Both the position numbers and the translations under genes were made by a program. The notes under the pieces were generated by a model, which worked only from the letters and a program-made list of their open reading frames with translations, did no database searches and was not told the DNA's origin. 64,000 bases of DNA from Streptomyces sp. NBC_01335. GTDB taxonomy: Bacteria; Actinomycetota; Actinomycetes; Streptomycetales; Streptomycetaceae. Positions within the stretch are counted from its first letter, which is position 1. Every line of letters starts with the position of its first letter. The stretch spans positions 4,121,001 through 4,185,000 of the forward strand of contig NZ_CP108370.1 of NCBI RefSeq assembly GCF_035953295.1, written 5' to 3'. This document shows positions 26,492 through 37,202 of this stretch, piece by piece.

Positions 26492-27379
26492 GTGACCTTC
26501 GTCGAAGCAGAGATCGCCAGTCAGCCCGCCTGCTGGCGCCGCGCCGCCGAGCTGGCGTCCACGCAGGCCAAGGCCCTCCCCACCCACGGCGAACGCATCG
26601 CCGTCGTGGGCTGCGGCACCTCCTACTACATGGCGCAGGCCTACGCCGCGCTGCGTGAGAGCAGCGGACTCGGCGAGACGGACGCCTTCGCCGCCTCCGA
26701 GTTCCCCTTCTCACGCCGCTACGACCGGGTCGTCGCCCTCACCCGTTCCGGCACCACCACCGAGGTGCTGAAACTGCTCGGCCGGCTGCACGGCACCACC
26801 CGTACCGTCGTCGTGACGGCCGTGCCCAGCGCCGAGGTGCGGGCGGTCTCCGACGACCTCGTCGAACTCGCCTTCGCGGACGAGGAGTCCGTGGTGCAGA
26901 CGCGGTTCGCCACCACCGCGCTCACCCTCTTCCGCGCCCACCTGGGGCTGCACACCGACACCGTGGTGACCGATGCCGAAACGGCTCTCTCGGAGCCGCT
27001 GCCCGAGGGCCTGATCGAGGCCACCCAGCTCTCCTTCCTCGGCCGGGGCTGGACGGTGGGCCTCGCCAACGAGGCCGCGCTGAAGATGAAGGAAGCCTCG
27101 CTGGCCTGGACCGAGTCCTACCCGGCGATGGAGTACCGCCACGGTCCGATCAGCATCGCCACGGACACCACGGCGACCTGGATGTTCGGGCCCGCCCCCG
27201 CCGGTCTCGCCGAGCAACTGCGCGCCACCGGAGCCCGGTGGGTGGAGGGCGGCCTGGACCCGCTGGCCGACCTGATCCGCGTCCAGCGGCTCGCCGTCGC
27301 CCGCGCGACCACCTCCGGCCTCGACCCCGACCGGCCGCGCCATCTGACGCGCTCGGTGGTCCTCCGGGAAGGCGCGTAA
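26492..27379 (+). CDS. SIS-domain sugar-phosphate isomerase/deaminase (AgaS-like)
   Basis: The product has 295 residues. The GTG at 26492 follows AGGAG by eight bases. Two SIS domains are present; the first contains GCGTSYYMAQAYAALRE and LTRSGTTTEVLKLLG, the second FLGRGWTVGLANEAALKMKEA with EYRHGP. These are the hallmarks of GlmS-C/AgaS proteins that isomerise or deaminate amino-sugar phosphates. The next gene is a class II aldolase and the divergent gene is a DeoR regulator, so the set resembles a catabolic route for an amino sugar or deoxy sugar phosphate. No transporter or kinase is adjacent. Confidence 0.9.
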   Translation: MTFVEAEIASQPACWRRAAELASTQAKALPTHGERIAVVGCGTSYYMAQAYAALRESSGLGETDAFAASEFPFSRRYDRVVALTRSGTTTEVLKLLGRLHGTTRTVVVTAVPSAEVRAVSDDLVELAFADEESVVQTRFATTALTLFRAHLGLHTDTVVTDAETALSEPLPEGLIEATQLSFLGRGWTVGLANEAALKMKEASLAWTESYPAMEYRHGPISIATDTTATWMFGPAPAGLAEQLRATGARWVEGGLDPLADLIRVQRLAVARATTSGLDPDRPRHLTRSVVLREGA

Positions 27380-27447
27380 CCGGCGCCGGCCGCTCCGCCC
27401 CGGTCCGCCGCCGCTCCGGTCCGGCGCCCGGTCCGCCGCTCCTCCGC

Positions 27448-27508
27448 CTGGCGTGCCCACTGCTCTGCCTGGCGTGCCCGCTGCTGTGCCTGGCGTGCCC
27501 GTTGGGCC
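27448..27508. repeat. Three-copy 21-bp tandem repeat between SIS and aldolase genes
   Basis: The unit CCTGGCGTGCCCGCTGCTGTG occurs twice with small changes and a third time in part (CCTGGCGTGCCCGTTGGG). It occupies the middle of the 233-base gap between the two plus-strand genes. The core GGCGTGC is shared with the 14-bp array at 26197. Confidence 0.8.
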
Positions 27509-27612
27509 GGTGCGCCCGCCGCTCAGTCGTGCCCGCTGCTCCGATTTCCCTGCGGGCCCGCTGTCCTGTTCCTGCCGTACTCCTCGTTCGCCACCGTTCT
27601 GGAGACACGCAC

Positions 27613-28557
27613 ATGACCCTCGCAGCCACCGGCGACCTGGTCGCCGCCGCAGCCGCCGAGCACCGGGCCGTCGCGGCCTTCAACGTCATCACCCTGGAAC
27701 ATGCCGAGGCGATCGTCGAAGGCGCCGAGCGGGCGGGATCGCCGGTCATCCTCCAGATCAGCGAGAACGCGGTGAAGTTCCACCACGGCCGCCCGGTCCC
27801 GCTGGCCCGCGCCGCCGCGGAGGCGGCCCGGTCGGCCGGGGTGCCCGTGGCGCTCCACCTGGACCATGTGCACAGCGTCCCGCTGCTCCACCAGGCAGCC
27901 GAGTGCGGGTTCAGCTCGGTGATGTTCGACGCCTCCCGGCTGCCGTACGAGGAGAACGTGGCGGCCACCCGGGACGCCGTGCTCTGGGCCCACCGGCACG
28001 GGTTGTGGGCGGAGGCGGAGCTCGGTCAGGTGGGCGGCAAGAACGGCGAGGCGCCGCTCGACGCCCATGCCCCGGGAGCCCGGACGGACCCGGACGAGGC
28101 GCGCGCGTACGTGGCGGCCACCGGTGTCGACGCCCTCGCGGTGGCCGTCGGCAGCTCCCACGCCATGACCGTCCGTACGGCACGCCTTGACCACGGTCTG
28201 CTGGGGCGGCTGAGCGAGGCGCTGGACCTCCCGCTGGTGCTCCACGGCTCCTCGGGCGTACCCGACGCGGAGTTGCGGCGGGCCGTCACCGGCGGCATCT
28301 CGAAGATCAATATTGGTACGGCCCTGAACACCGCGATGACCGGCGCGGTGCGGGCCCACCTCGCCGACGACCCACGGGCGGTGGACCCGCGCGGCTACCT
28401 CGGTCTCGGACGTACGGCGATGAGCCGCACGGTCACCGCCTTCATCGGCGTCCTCGAAGGGGCCGTCGCCCCCGCCGTCCCGGGTGCGCCCGCTGTCCCG
28501 GGTGCGCCGGCCGCACCACCCGCCGCCCCCGTCGTCGCGCAGGCTCGGCCCCACTGA
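27613..28557 (+). CDS. Class II fructose/tagatose-bisphosphate aldolase family protein
   Basis: The product has 314 residues. The ATG at 27613 is preceded by GGAG. The TIM barrel shows ALHLDHVHSV (zinc-ligand His and catalytic Asp), AEAELGQVGGKNGEA, VAVGSSHAM (where a zinc His is usual) and LVLHGSSGVPD plus KINIGTALN, the phosphate-binding end. It cleaves a ketose 1,6-bisphosphate to two triose phosphates. The C-terminus ends in a short VPGAPAVPGAPAAPP repeat. The gene follows the SIS gene and probably belongs to the same pathway. Confidence 0.92.
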   Translation: MTLAATGDLVAAAAAEHRAVAAFNVITLEHAEAIVEGAERAGSPVILQISENAVKFHHGRPVPLARAAAEAARSAGVPVALHLDHVHSVPLLHQAAECGFSSVMFDASRLPYEENVAATRDAVLWAHRHGLWAEAELGQVGGKNGEAPLDAHAPGARTDPDEARAYVAATGVDALAVAVGSSHAMTVRTARLDHGLLGRLSEALDLPLVLHGSSGVPDAELRRAVTGGISKINIGTALNTAMTGAVRAHLADDPRAVDPRGYLGLGRTAMSRTVTAFIGVLEGAVAPAVPGAPAVPGAPAAPPAAPVVAQARPH

Positions 28558-28666
28558 CCGACCCGAGCGCGGGGGCACCTTGCGGTGGGATCGCCGTGCG
28601 CCGGGGCCACCGTGCGGTCGGGTCCCGGTGCGGTCGGGTCACCGCGCGGTGGTCAGCGCGTGCGGG

Positions 28667-30876
<2,210 letters not shown>

Positions 30877-32007
30877 TCAGCGCAGTGACTTCAGCATCTC
30901 CGCGTCGAACGACGCGATGTCCTCGGTCCGCCCGACCAGCGTCTTCGCCGCCCACTCGGGGTCGGCGATCAGGGCACGGCCGACCGCGACCATGTCGAAC
31001 TCGTCGCGCTCGATCCGGTCGAGCAGCTGCTCGATGCCGGTGACCGGAGAGCCCTTGCCCTGGAAGGCGTTGAAGAACTCCCCGTCCAGACCGACCGACC
31101 CGACGGTGATCGTCGGCAGCCCGCTGATCTTCTTCACCCAGCCGGCGAGGTTCAGGTCGGAGCCTTCGAACTCAGGCAGCCAGTAGCGGCGGGTGGACGC
31201 GTGGAAGACGTCCACACCGGCCTCGGCCAGCGGCGTGACCAGGGCGTCCAGCTCCTCGGGGGTCTCCGCGAGCTTCGCGTCGTACGCGTCCGACTTCCAC
31301 TGGGACATGCGGAAGATGAGGGGGAAGGAGTCGGAGACGGCTGCCCGGCAGGCCGCCACGATCTCCGCGGCGAAGCGGGTGCGCGCGACGAGGTCGCCGC
31401 CGTAGGCGTCCGCACGACGGTTGCTGCCCGACCAGAGGAACTGGTCGATGAGGTAGCCGTGGGCGCCGTGCAGCTCGGCACCGTCGAAGCCCAGGCGCTC
31501 GGCCGCCGCGGCCGCGTCGGCGAAGGCCGCGATCACGTCGTCGAGGTCCTGCTGCGTCATGGCGCGCCCCTTGGGCTCGCCCGTGAGGTCGATGCCCGAG
31601 GGGCCGACCGGCTCCGCGTCGGTGAACGGCGGAGCGCCTTCGGTGCGGGTCACGCCCACGTGCCACAGCTGGGGAACGATCGCGCCGCCCTCGCGGTGCA
31701 CGGCGTCGACGACACGGGCCCACCCGGCGAAGGCGTCCTCGCCGTGGAAGCGCGGCACCTGGTCGCTGGTCCCGGCGGAGGGATGATCGACGTAGGTGCC
31801 CTCGGTGATGATCAGCCCCACCCCGCCGGCGGCCCGGCGGGCGTAGTAGTCCGCGACGTCCTGGCCGGGGACACCGTCCGGGGAGAACGCGCGGGTCATG
31901 GGCGCCATGGCGATCCGGTTGCGCGAGGTCAGTCCGCGCACGGTGAACGGGCGCGAGAGGGCTTCCGCCGCGCGGTGGGTTCCGGGGAGGGCGTTCACAT
32001 CGGTCAC
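30877..32007 (-). CDS. NADH:flavin oxidoreductase / old yellow enzyme family
   Basis: The product has 376 residues. The GTG at 32007 has AGAGGA six bases upstream. The FMN-dependent TIM barrel shows RNRIAMAPMTRAFSPDG near the start, VPQLWHVGV, GFDGAELHGAHGYLIDQFLW and a C-terminal DMVAVGRALIADPEW. The substrate-binding HGAH pair matches OYE members with His-x-x-His. It reduces activated alkenes such as enones or nitro compounds. The neighbouring secreted beta-helix protein has no obvious link. Confidence 0.92.
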   Translation of the reverse strand: MTDVNALPGTHRAAEALSRPFTVRGLTSRNRIAMAPMTRAFSPDGVPGQDVADYYARRAAGGVGLIITEGTYVDHPSAGTSDQVPRFHGEDAFAGWARVVDAVHREGGAIVPQLWHVGVTRTEGAPPFTDAEPVGPSGIDLTGEPKGRAMTQQDLDDVIAAFADAAAAAERLGFDGAELHGAHGYLIDQFLWSGSNRRADAYGGDLVARTRFAAEIVAACRAAVSDSFPLIFRMSQWKSDAYDAKLAETPEELDALVTPLAEAGVDVFHASTRRYWLPEFEGSDLNLAGWVKKISGLPTITVGSVGLDGEFFNAFQGKGSPVTGIEQLLDRIERDEFDMVAVGRALIADPEWAAKTLVGRTEDIASFDAEMLKSLR

Positions 32008-32231
32008 GTCGAGTCCTCTTCGTCGGGGGTGTCGGTCGTCGGGGGCCGGTACCCCCGTCGTCAACACCCGCCCACCGCTGACGCTTCCCGGCCCCTGCGC
32101 GGTGTGGCCGAGCTCTCTTCCCACGCACCGGCCCCGCCGCGACGGCAACGGCGGCCGTGCCCGTGACAACGCCCGGCAGCCCGCCCCCGCCGCTGCGACG
32201 CGGTGGGGGCGGGCTGCCGGAACAGGCCGGG

Positions 32232-33458
32232 TTACGGCGTGACCCGGTTGCCGCCGAAGGTCACCACGAGGCTGCCGTCCGAGGCGAAGGACCAGCCCAG
32301 GGCGCCGCTGTAGGCGGAGCACCGGGAGCCGTTCGTACCGGACCAGAACTGGTTCGAGCTGTCCGCGTCCCCGATGGTCTTGTCGTTCGATCCGTCGTCG
32401 CTGCGGCAGGAGGTGTTGCCGCGGAAGACCGAAGTGCCACCGTCGAAGCTGAAGTTGCGCTCGGCGTTGTCGATGCTGACGTTGTCCGTCAGGGCGATCG
32501 TGCCGAGGTTCCTGTTGTAGGTGAACCCGTGGTGGCCGTTGTCGTACGCGATGCTGCGCCGGACGACGTGATCCACGGGGATGTCGTCGCCGCCGAGCTT
32601 GTAGCCGTTCCGGTCGCCGTTCGAGTTCACGGTGCCGTCGCTGAGGGTGCCGTTGCCGTACGAGAGGGAGTCCTCGATGGTCACCGGGCCGATGGGGCCC
32701 GTGTCGGTCTTCGTGTAGAGGTCCCAGCCGTCGTCGATGTTGTTGTGGGACACGGCGTACCGGAAGACGTTCCCGGGGCCGACCGTCAGCTTCGCCGCGA
32801 AGCCGTCGGCGTCCTCCCCGTCCGAGTCGGCGTTGTCGTGCGACTCGGCGCTCAGGACCAGGTTGTCGGACGGCCACTCGTCCTCGGGGGTGTCGGACGC
32901 GATCCGGGAGAGCTGGAGCCCCGAGTCGCGGTTGAAGCGGGTCACGGTGTGCTCGATGACGTTGTGGCTGCCGCCGACGAAGATGCCGTTGTCACCGGCG
33001 TGTTCGACCGTGATGCCGTCGAGGTGCCAGTACGAGGCGTTCAGCGCGAGGCCCCGGTTGGTGGTGGCCTCGGTCTGCGCGGAGAAGTTCAGCACCGGGG
33101 ACTCGCCCGGATAGGCGGCGAGCGTGGTGAGGGCGCTCGCCGTGCCGTCGTGGCCCTGCGGGACGGTGATCGTCTGCGCGGGCGTGTAGGTCCCGCCGCG
33201 CAGGTAGATGGTGCCGCCGGCCGTGACGCGGGAGATGGCCGAGGTCAGGGTCGTGGGGGCCGACTCCGTGCCCGCCGCACCGTCGGTGCCGCCCGGCGCC
33301 ACGTACAGCGCGTCGGCGGCGAGGGCGGCGGTGGTGCTCGCTCGGGCGCTGAGAGGTAAGGCGGTGGGGAGGGCGGCGCCTTGTGCGGTGGGGCCGGACA
33401 GCGCGACCACCGTCCCGGCGAGCACGCCGACGCTTGCGATCAGGGGCCTGAATTGCAT
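32232..33458 (-). CDS. Secreted right-handed beta-helix protein, PL9 pectate-lyase-like, with TTA codon
   Basis: The product has 408 residues. The ATG at 33458 follows GGAGA. A Sec signal peptide (cleavage near AQGA, about 25-28) precedes LYVAPGGTDGAAGT, the entry strand of a right-handed parallel beta helix. Coils with repeated Asn/Asp turns follow (NGIFVGGSHNVIEHTV, HDNADSDGEDADGF, NNIDDGWDLYTK), resembling family PL9 pectate lyases, whose calcium site is Asp-rich. Leu34 is a TTA codon (33357-33359), in phase, so translation may depend on bldA. A perfect palindrome lies 182 bases upstream (33640-33667). Confidence 0.85.
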   Translation of the reverse strand: MQFRPLIASVGVLAGTVVALSGPTAQGAALPTALPLSARASTTAALAADALYVAPGGTDGAAGTESAPTTLTSAISRVTAGGTIYLRGGTYTPAQTITVPQGHDGTASALTTLAAYPGESPVLNFSAQTEATTNRGLALNASYWHLDGITVEHAGDNGIFVGGSHNVIEHTVTRFNRDSGLQLSRIASDTPEDEWPSDNLVLSAESHDNADSDGEDADGFAAKLTVGPGNVFRYAVSHNNIDDGWDLYTKTDTGPIGPVTIEDSLSYGNGTLSDGTVNSNGDRNGYKLGGDDIPVDHVVRRSIAYDNGHHGFTYNRNLGTIALTDNVSIDNAERNFSFDGGTSVFRGNTSCRSDDGSNDKTIGDADSSNQFWSGTNGSRCSAYSGALGWSFASDGSLVVTFGGNRVTP

Positions 33459-33639
33459 CGTTTCGTCTCCAGGTTGTCCGGTCCGCCGCGACGGGGGCGC
33501 GGCGGAGCCGTGGGGGGAGGAACGGGGATGAACCGGTGCCGCCGTGTGGCGACGGCACGGTTCGGGTACATGAACCGGGCGGGCGACCGGGTACCGGTCC
33601 AAGCGGAGCAATCGCCTCCATCGGACAGTAAGTGCGTGC

Positions 33640-33667
33640 CATGTACACGTCAATAGACGTGTACATG
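33640..33667. promoter_or_regulatory. Perfect 12-bp palindrome, probable operator
   Basis: CATGTACACGTC (33640-33651) and GACGTGTACATG (33656-33667) are exact inverted copies separated by AATA. It sits in an AT-richer patch upstream of the secreted beta-helix gene and downstream of the broken siderophore gene terminator. The perfect symmetry and central spacer suggest a dimeric repressor site, perhaps controlling the lyase gene. The regulator is not in the window as far as can be seen. Confidence 0.65.
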
Positions 33668-33730
33668 ATTGCTGTCTATGAATGTGAACCTGGGTGTCGT
33701 TGCGGAGCCGCGTCGGCCAACCCCGGAACG

Positions 33731-33782
33731 GGCATGGGGGCGCAGGCCGCACGGATCACCGTGCGGCCTGCGCCCCCATGCC
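33731..33782 (-). terminator. Perfect 24-bp stem terminator after the siderophore-interacting gene
   Basis: GGCATGGGGGCGCAGGCCGC with four more bases (33731-33754) pairs exactly with 33759-33782; the loop is ATCA. It begins six bases after the stop codon of the minus-strand gene. It is the longest perfect stem noticed in the window. Confidence 0.9.
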
Positions 33783-33787
33783 GGCCC

Positions 33788-34596
33788 TCAGGCGGCGACG
33801 CGCGCGACCCGCTCCGCCCGCTCGCTCTTCCAGAAGCCGGAGAAGGTGATCCGGTCCTTCGGCAGGCCCGCGCGGACGAGGTGGCGGCGCCCCTCGGTGG
33901 CGAGGGTGGACTCGCCGACGACGAAGGCGTACCCGGCCGCGTCCACGGTGGTGTGGCGGCGGAGCTCCTCCAGGGCGGCGGTGCCGGGCACTGCGGTCGC
34001 GTCGTCGCGGACGACCCAGGTCACCAGGACGCCGGGCGGCGCGTCGAGCGGGCGGCGGTCCTCGGCGAGCGGGATCTCCTGGATGACCCGTCCCACCGTG
34101 TCGCGCGGGAGGGAGCGGAGGATGCCTGCCGTCGACGGCAGGCCGCTCTCGTCCGCGACCACCAGTACCTCGGTGGCGTCGTCCGGGCGGTCGAAGATGC
34201 CTCCCTGGTCCAGCAGCGCGACCTGGTCGCCGCGCCGCCCTCGGGCTCGCCGCCGGGGCCGGAGTGCACCACGAAGTCGATGTCCATCTCGGCCGCCTCG
34301 GGGCGGAAGTCGGCCACGGTGTAGTTGGCGCAGTGCGGCCGCACGTCCTCGGGGAGGGCGTAGTACGGGTCCCACCAGCGCTGCGCACCGGCGAGCTCCG
34401 GCATGAGGAACTCTTCCTGGTGCGGTCGGCGCAGGAAGAGCCGGAACCAGTGGTCGTATCCCCGCCAGGGAAAGTCCCCGAGGTTGGCGCCGGTGATCGT
34501 CACCCGCTGCATCGACGGGGAGAAGCGCACGCTGCGGACCACTTCGCCGCGGAACAGAACGGGATGCTTCGGCATGAGCCTGAGGGTTTTCGCCAC
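33788..34596 (-). pseudogene. Siderophore-interacting protein (FAD-dependent ferric reductase), frameshifted
   Basis: Reading from the GTG at 34596 gives an N-terminal siderophore-interacting FAD-binding domain (SVRFSPSMQRVTITGANL, DIDFVVHSGPGGEP). The match then jumps to another frame near 34230, where DQVALLDQGGIFDRPDD continues the family sequence through VLVVADESGLPS and ends FSGFWKSERAERVARVAA. One base appears missing in a G/C-rich run (34225-34240). Together the two frames cover a normal length of about 270 residues. It is either a recent pseudogene or an assembly error. The family releases iron from ferric siderophores in the cytoplasm. An iron box lies immediately upstream. Confidence 0.88.
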
Positions 34597-34600
34597 AAAG

Positions 34601-34619
34601 GAAGGTTAGCCTAAGTTAA
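34601..34619. promoter_or_regulatory. DmdR-type iron box
   Basis: The minus-strand reading TTAACTTAGGCTAACCTTC matches the Streptomyces DmdR1 iron box TTAGGTTAGGCTCACCTAA at about 14 of 19 positions. It lies five bases before the GTG start of the siderophore-interacting gene, implying a very short leader or leaderless message and repression by iron. Confidence 0.75.
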
Positions 34620-34897
34620 CTCGTCGTCAACAGGTGGGCAGTGCGTTTTCGGCGTCCGGTGGCGCCCCGGGCTCGCCCTCCGGCTCCTCTTCCCGCCCCA
34701 GCCACCTGCAATGAACCATCAAAGTGCTGCAAAAAAGCAATAGAGGCATGCCTGTTGGGCGAGAAGCAACAGGAAAACCTCACGCACGAGCCTTGTGGTG
34801 GCCCGTGCCGGGTCCCTACTGTCGCCTCACCTCACGACGCCCGATCCGCCTCGAACGTCCCGGGCGGTTCGCGCCCGACACGAGAATCGAGCTGGCG
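34620..34897. other. Intergenic region upstream of the GH87-like gene
   Basis: This 278-base stretch is unusually A-rich near 34715-34785 (runs of AAAAAAGC and GAAGCAAC), a likely promoter zone for the plus-strand glycosidase gene. No gene or strong hairpin was seen. Confidence 0.55.
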
Positions 34898-36991
34898 ATG
34901 GCACGGATGGCACGGAGCAGCAGACGGAGGGCGGGACGGAGAACCGTGGCGGCCGTCGTCGCCGCCGCGGGGATCTGCCTCGGTCTCGGCGGCGGTACGG
35001 CCCAGGCCGACGCCGCCGGTACCCGTACCGGTACGGGCGCTTCCGGGGCGGCCGCCCCGGTGGTGACCCGCGCCGGACTGGACCCGGCGCTGGTGGCGGG
35101 GGCCGGCGCGGACCTGGGGACGGCCGAGCAGGAGGCGGAGAACGCCGTCACCGACGGCAAAGTCATCGGCCCCGACCGGCGCGCGTACACCCTCCCGGCG
35201 GAGGCGTCCGGGCGGCGGGCGGTGACCCTGGAGCCGGGCCAGTACGTCGAGTTCACGCTGCCGGACGCCGCCAACGCGATCACCGTGCGGTACAGCATCC
35301 CGGACGCGCCGAACGGCGGCGGCATCACCGCCCCGCTCGACGTGACCGCGACCGGGGCGGCCGGTCACGGGCGTACGCCCGTGACCAGGAAGACCCTCAC
35401 ACTGACGTCCCGGTACTCCTGGCTGTACAACCAGTATCCGTTCTCCAACGACCCCGACGCCGGTCTGCTGCACGACGATTGGTGGATCACGGAGTGCGGC
35501 TGCGTACCCGCCGCCACCAGTCCCGCCCCGGTGATCGACAAGCCGTTCCGGCCCAGCCACTTCTACGACGAACAGCGCCTGGCGCTGGGCCGTACCTACC
35601 GGGCGGGCGACACCGTCCGGCTGTCCGTGCCCGTACGTGCCGGGGCGGTGCCGACGACGGTCGACGTCCTCGACTCGCAGCTGGTGGCGCCGCCGCGCTT
35701 CCTCCCCCTCGCGGCGAACGTACTCGCCTTCGGCGCGGACCCGACCGGCCGGAGGGACTCGGCCGGCGCGATCGACCGCGCCATCGCCTTCGCCCGGCGC
35801 GCGCACCTCACCGTCTACATCCCGCCGGGTACGTACCAGGTCAACCGGCACATCGTCGTGGACGACATCACGATCGAGGGCGCCGGAAGCTGGTACACGA
35901 TCATCAAGGGGAGCCAGGTCACGCTGGACACCCCGGCCGCCGACGGCTCCGTCCACACCGGGGTCGGGTTCTACGGCAAGGACGCGGCGTCCGGCGGCAG
36001 CCACCACGTACGCCTCTCGGGCTTCGCCATCGAGGGAGACGTACGCGAGCGCATCGACACCGACCAGGTCAACGGCGTCGGCGGGTCGCTCAGCGACTCC
36101 GTGATCGAGGGGCTCCACGTCCACCACACCAAGGTCGGCATGTGGTTCGACGGCCCGATGTCGAACCTGCGGATCACCGGGAACACCATCACCGACCAGA
36201 TCGCCGACGGCCTCAACTTCCATACCGGCGTGACCGATTCGGTCGTGACGAACAACTTCGTGCGCAACTCCGGCGACGACGCCATCGCCCTCTGGTCGGA
36301 GAAGAGCGCCGACGCGCGCAACACCGTCGACCACAACACCGTGCAGTCCCCGGTCCTCGCCAACGGCATCGCGATCTACGGCGGTACGGACACCACCGTC
36401 TCCCACAACCTCGTCGCCGACCCGGTCCGCGAGGGCAGCGCCCTGCACGTCGGCTCCCGTTTCGGCGCCGAACCCTTCGCCGGATACCTCCACCTCACCG
36501 GCAACACCACCGTCCGCGCCGGTACGTACGAGCTGAACTGGAACATCGGGCTCGGCGCCCTCTGGTTCTACGCACTGGAGCGGAACATCGACGCCGACAT
36601 CCGGGTCACCGGCGACAGCTACCTCGACTCCACCTACAACGCCCTCATGCTGGTCGCCGACTGGCCCGTGAAGGACACCTACCGGATCAGCAACGTGCAC
36701 TTCAAGGACGTACGGGTGGACGGCACCGGCACCTCGGTGATCAGCGCCCGCGCCGCCGGGTCGGCATCCTTCGAGAACGTGGACGCCCGCAACGTCGGCG
36801 CGGTCGGCATCAACAACTGCGGATCGTTCAACTTTCCCTCCACCGGGTCGGAGTTCACCCTGACCGACCTCGGAGGCAACGACGGCGGCGGCACCACCGG
36901 CCCCTGGTTCGGCGCCTGGCAGCTGCCCAACACCCTCACCTGCGACGACCGCCCGCCCGTCGTCGCGCCCCCGGCACCGTCGGCGTGGTGA
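34898..36991 (+). CDS. Secreted beta-helix glycoside hydrolase, GH87-like (alpha-1,3-glucanase/mycodextranase)
   Basis: The product has 697 residues. The ATG at 34898 opens a twin-Arg-like basic start (SSRRRAGRRTVAAVV) and signal peptide ending near AQADA. An N-terminal jelly-roll-like carbohydrate-binding region (about 75-270) is followed by a right-handed beta helix beginning NVLAFGADPTGRRDSAGAID (about 283-302). Coils carry GNTITDQIADGLNFHTGVTD and NFVRNSGDDAIALWSE; the Asp pair in SGDDA matches the catalytic centre of GH87 enzymes. It probably attacks alpha-1,3-glucan in fungal walls or biofilms. The exact family should be confirmed. Confidence 0.75.
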   Translation: MARMARSSRRRAGRRTVAAVVAAAGICLGLGGGTAQADAAGTRTGTGASGAAAPVVTRAGLDPALVAGAGADLGTAEQEAENAVTDGKVIGPDRRAYTLPAEASGRRAVTLEPGQYVEFTLPDAANAITVRYSIPDAPNGGGITAPLDVTATGAAGHGRTPVTRKTLTLTSRYSWLYNQYPFSNDPDAGLLHDDWWITECGCVPAATSPAPVIDKPFRPSHFYDEQRLALGRTYRAGDTVRLSVPVRAGAVPTTVDVLDSQLVAPPRFLPLAANVLAFGADPTGRRDSAGAIDRAIAFARRAHLTVYIPPGTYQVNRHIVVDDITIEGAGSWYTIIKGSQVTLDTPAADGSVHTGVGFYGKDAASGGSHHVRLSGFAIEGDVRERIDTDQVNGVGGSLSDSVIEGLHVHHTKVGMWFDGPMSNLRITGNTITDQIADGLNFHTGVTDSVVTNNFVRNSGDDAIALWSEKSADARNTVDHNTVQSPVLANGIAIYGGTDTTVSHNLVADPVREGSALHVGSRFGAEPFAGYLHLTGNTTVRAGTYELNWNIGLGALWFYALERNIDADIRVTGDSYLDSTYNALMLVADWPVKDTYRISNVHFKDVRVDGTGTSVISARAAGSASFENVDARNVGAVGINNCGSFNFPSTGSEFTLTDLGGNDGGGTTGPWFGAWQLPNTLTCDDRPPVVAPPAPSAW

Positions 36992-37202
36992 CCCCCGCAC
37001 GGTGATCCGAACGGTCCGGTCCGGCCTTCAACCCCCGTCATCCGTAGGGGAGTCGGCCGGGCCAGACGTGGGCCGGCTCCGCCGCGCGGATGGCATTTGC
37101 CCGGAGTTCACGCCTCCGCCGCCTCCCGATCGCCCGTAGCTGGGACCATCGCGGCCGTCTCAGTCGTGGATCGCCGCGCACGTCGCGCGCAACGGAGGAC
37201 AG

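Larger units (their letters stand above)
33459..33787. other. Intergenic region with a palindrome and a long hairpin
   Basis: No gene is seen in these 329 bases. The half nearest the beta-helix gene should hold its promoter. The two notable elements are the 12-bp palindrome at 33640-33667 and the 24-bp hairpin at 33731-33782, both listed separately. Confidence 0.65.

Noticed and set aside
24996..26714. Long open frames opposite the DeoR/SIS region
   Set aside because: They are antisense shadows of the real genes and repeat arrays, Arg/Pro-rich with no ribosome site or recognisable domain.
37106..37127. Possible PHO box before the phytase-like gene
   Set aside because: Only one half (GTTCACGCCTC) fits; the second 11-mer CGCCGCCTCCC is poor, so PhoP control is not claimed.
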